This document shows positions 6,762 to 7,570 of a stretch of 7,570 bases of DNA, in pieces (within the stretch, counting starts at the first letter, position 1; each line of letters starts with the position of its first letter). The stretch lies in the NCBI GenBank assembly GCA_017621015.1, contig JAGAUC010000246.1, positions 1-7,570 on the forward strand, in the 5' to 3' direction. Both the position numbers and the translations under genes were made by a program. Origin of the DNA: Clostridia bacterium (lineage in GTDB: Bacteria > Bacillota > Clostridia > Oscillospirales > CAG-272). The notes beneath the pieces were generated by a model. That model searched no databases. It saw nothing but the letters and a program-made list of their open reading frames with translations, and was not told the origin of the DNA.

Positions 6762-7463
6762 ATGGAGATCCGAGAGGTGGCGTTTCCGCGTGACCCGAAA
6801 AGACCGCTTTGCTTAGCGCTGGTTGCCGATCTGCACGACAGTGTGCCGGGAGGGCTTTGGGAGGCGCTTTTGGAGAAAAAGCCGAGTGCCGTTCTCTTTA
6901 CGGGCGACGTGGTGCACGGCAAGGGGCGGAGCGAACAGGGCCTTCGCTTTTTGAAGGAGTGCTCGTCTCGCTTTCTCACCTGCTGCTCTCTGGGCAATCA
7001 CGAGTTCAAATATGGCACGGATTTTCGTGAGGACATTCGCAAAACCGGTGCCGTGCTTCTGGACGACGACTATATAAAAACCGATGGGCTGGTGATTGGC
7101 GGTCTCACCACCGGCTTTGCGGGAACGGCTCAAGGCACCTTTCGTAGGACACCCGCGCCGAACACCGCGTGGCTGGACGGCTTTTGCGAGCAGAAGGGCT
7201 ACCGTATTCTGCTTTCGCACCATCCCGAATATTTTGACCTTTTGAGGAATTACAATATCGACCTGATCCTTTCGGGTCACGCGCACGGCGGTCAGTGGCG
7301 CCTTTTCGGGCTCCCCGTCTTTGCGCCGGGTCAGGGGATCTTCCCACGCTATACAAGCGGCTTTTACGGTGACAAAATGTTTGTCAGCCGCGGCATTTCC
7401 AATCCCGCGCCCGTGCCAAGGATCGGAAACAAAACCGAGCTTGTATTTTTTACAAGTGAATAA
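6762..7463 (+). CDS. Calcineurin-like metallophosphoesterase (YkuE/YaeI-like)
   Basis: This 233-residue protein has the full two-metal phosphoesterase motif set in order: DLH (23-25), GDVV (48-51), GNHE (78-81), HH (153-154) and GHAHGGQ (172-178). These residues bind a dinuclear metal centre that hydrolyses a phosphoester. GNHE together with GHAHGGQ resembles the YkuE/YaeI group, whose members act on membrane lipid phosphates such as UDP-diacylglucosamine. This one shows no N-terminal signal or membrane anchor and is short, so it is probably cytoplasmic or peripheral. The start is set by a strong GGAG-rich site at 6751-6760, just before the ATG. It is 21 nt after the SulP stop with no terminator or promoter between, so the two are co-transcribed. 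The substrate is unknown. Confidence 0.9.
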   Translation: MEIREVAFPRDPKRPLCLALVADLHDSVPGGLWEALLEKKPSAVLFTGDVVHGKGRSEQGLRFLKECSSRFLTCCSLGNHEFKYGTDFREDIRKTGAVLLDDDYIKTDGLVIGGLTTGFAGTAQGTFRRTPAPNTAWLDGFCEQKGYRILLSHHPEYFDLLRNYNIDLILSGHAHGGQWRLFGLPVFAPGQGIFPRYTSGFYGDKMFVSRGISNPAPVPRIGNKTELVFFTSE

Positions 7464-7465
7464 GT

Positions 7466-7500
7466 AAAGAGAGCGGAGCCAATATAGCTCCGTTCTTTTT
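7466..7500 (+). terminator. Intrinsic terminator of the SulP-phosphoesterase operon
   Basis: CGGAGC (7474-7479) pairs with GCTCCG (7487-7492) around a 7-nt loop. The stem extends outward with A-U and G-U pairs as A-rich DNA meets the T-tract ending at 7500. It begins a few bases after the TAA stop of the phosphoesterase gene. Confidence 0.85.
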
Positions 7501-7534
7501 GTATATAAATTGAAGTTTGTCGGGGGGGAGAACG

Positions 7535-7566
7535 TGTAGGGGACTTTTTGAAAAAAGTCCCCTACA
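7535..7566. repeat. Perfect 15-bp inverted repeat at the right window edge
   Basis: TGTAGGGGACTTTTT (7535-7549) and AAAAAGTCCCCTACA (7552-7566) are exact reverse complements separated by only two bases. The T and A runs are inside the hairpin, near the loop, and no T-tract follows outside on either visible side, so it is not a typical intrinsic terminator. It lies 35 bp beyond the operon terminator in otherwise empty DNA. It could be a dispersed palindromic element or the end of a miniature element, but one copy in the window cannot show that. Confidence 0.8.
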
Positions 7567-7570
7567 ACCC

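Overview
The window looks like ordinary chromosomal DNA from a Gram-positive, Firmicutes-type bacterium, most likely a moderately GC-rich anaerobic Clostridia lineage. This assignment is inference. It rests on strong purine-rich ribosome binding sites before most genes, sigma-A-like promoters with 17-bp spacers (TTGACT/TATAAT, TTGACT/TAAAAT, TTTACA/TATAAT), AT-rich intergenic DNA between GC-rich genes, U-tract terminators, and a short S-adenosylhomocysteinase of the Thermotoga/archaeal type. I see no phage, transposase, CRISPR, tRNA or rRNA.

Layout. (1) 39-1568 (+): a multi-spanning Wzx/MurJ-like polysaccharide or lipid-linked oligosaccharide flippase. (2) A promoter directly after its stop codon drives a small membrane protein with a HELSH zinc-protease motif (1627-2481, +). 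Its last codons lie inside a bidirectional terminator shared with the convergent operon. (3) 4988 down to 2496 (-): a two-gene operon of S-adenosylhomocysteinase (ahcY) followed 3 nt later by a beta-propeller protein that resembles oligogalacturonate lyases. (4) A 156-bp divergent intergenic region carries two back-to-back promoters and a 15-bp palindrome over one -35 box. (5) 5145-7463 (+): a SulP-family anion transporter with a STAS domain, then a soluble calcineurin-like metallophosphoesterase 21 nt downstream, closed by an intrinsic terminator. (6) A perfect 15-bp inverted repeat sits at the right edge.

How the genes work together: the two adjacent pairs (ahcY-propeller and SulP-phosphoesterase) look like transcription units. 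AhcY would recycle S-adenosylhomocysteine to homocysteine and adenosine, and the SulP protein would move an inorganic or small carboxylate anion. A sulfur-metabolism link between the two divergent units is possible but not shown. No complete new multi-gene system is evident. The best leads are the propeller protein in the ahcY operon, the unusual HELSH membrane protein, the palindrome over the SulP promoter and the right-edge palindrome.
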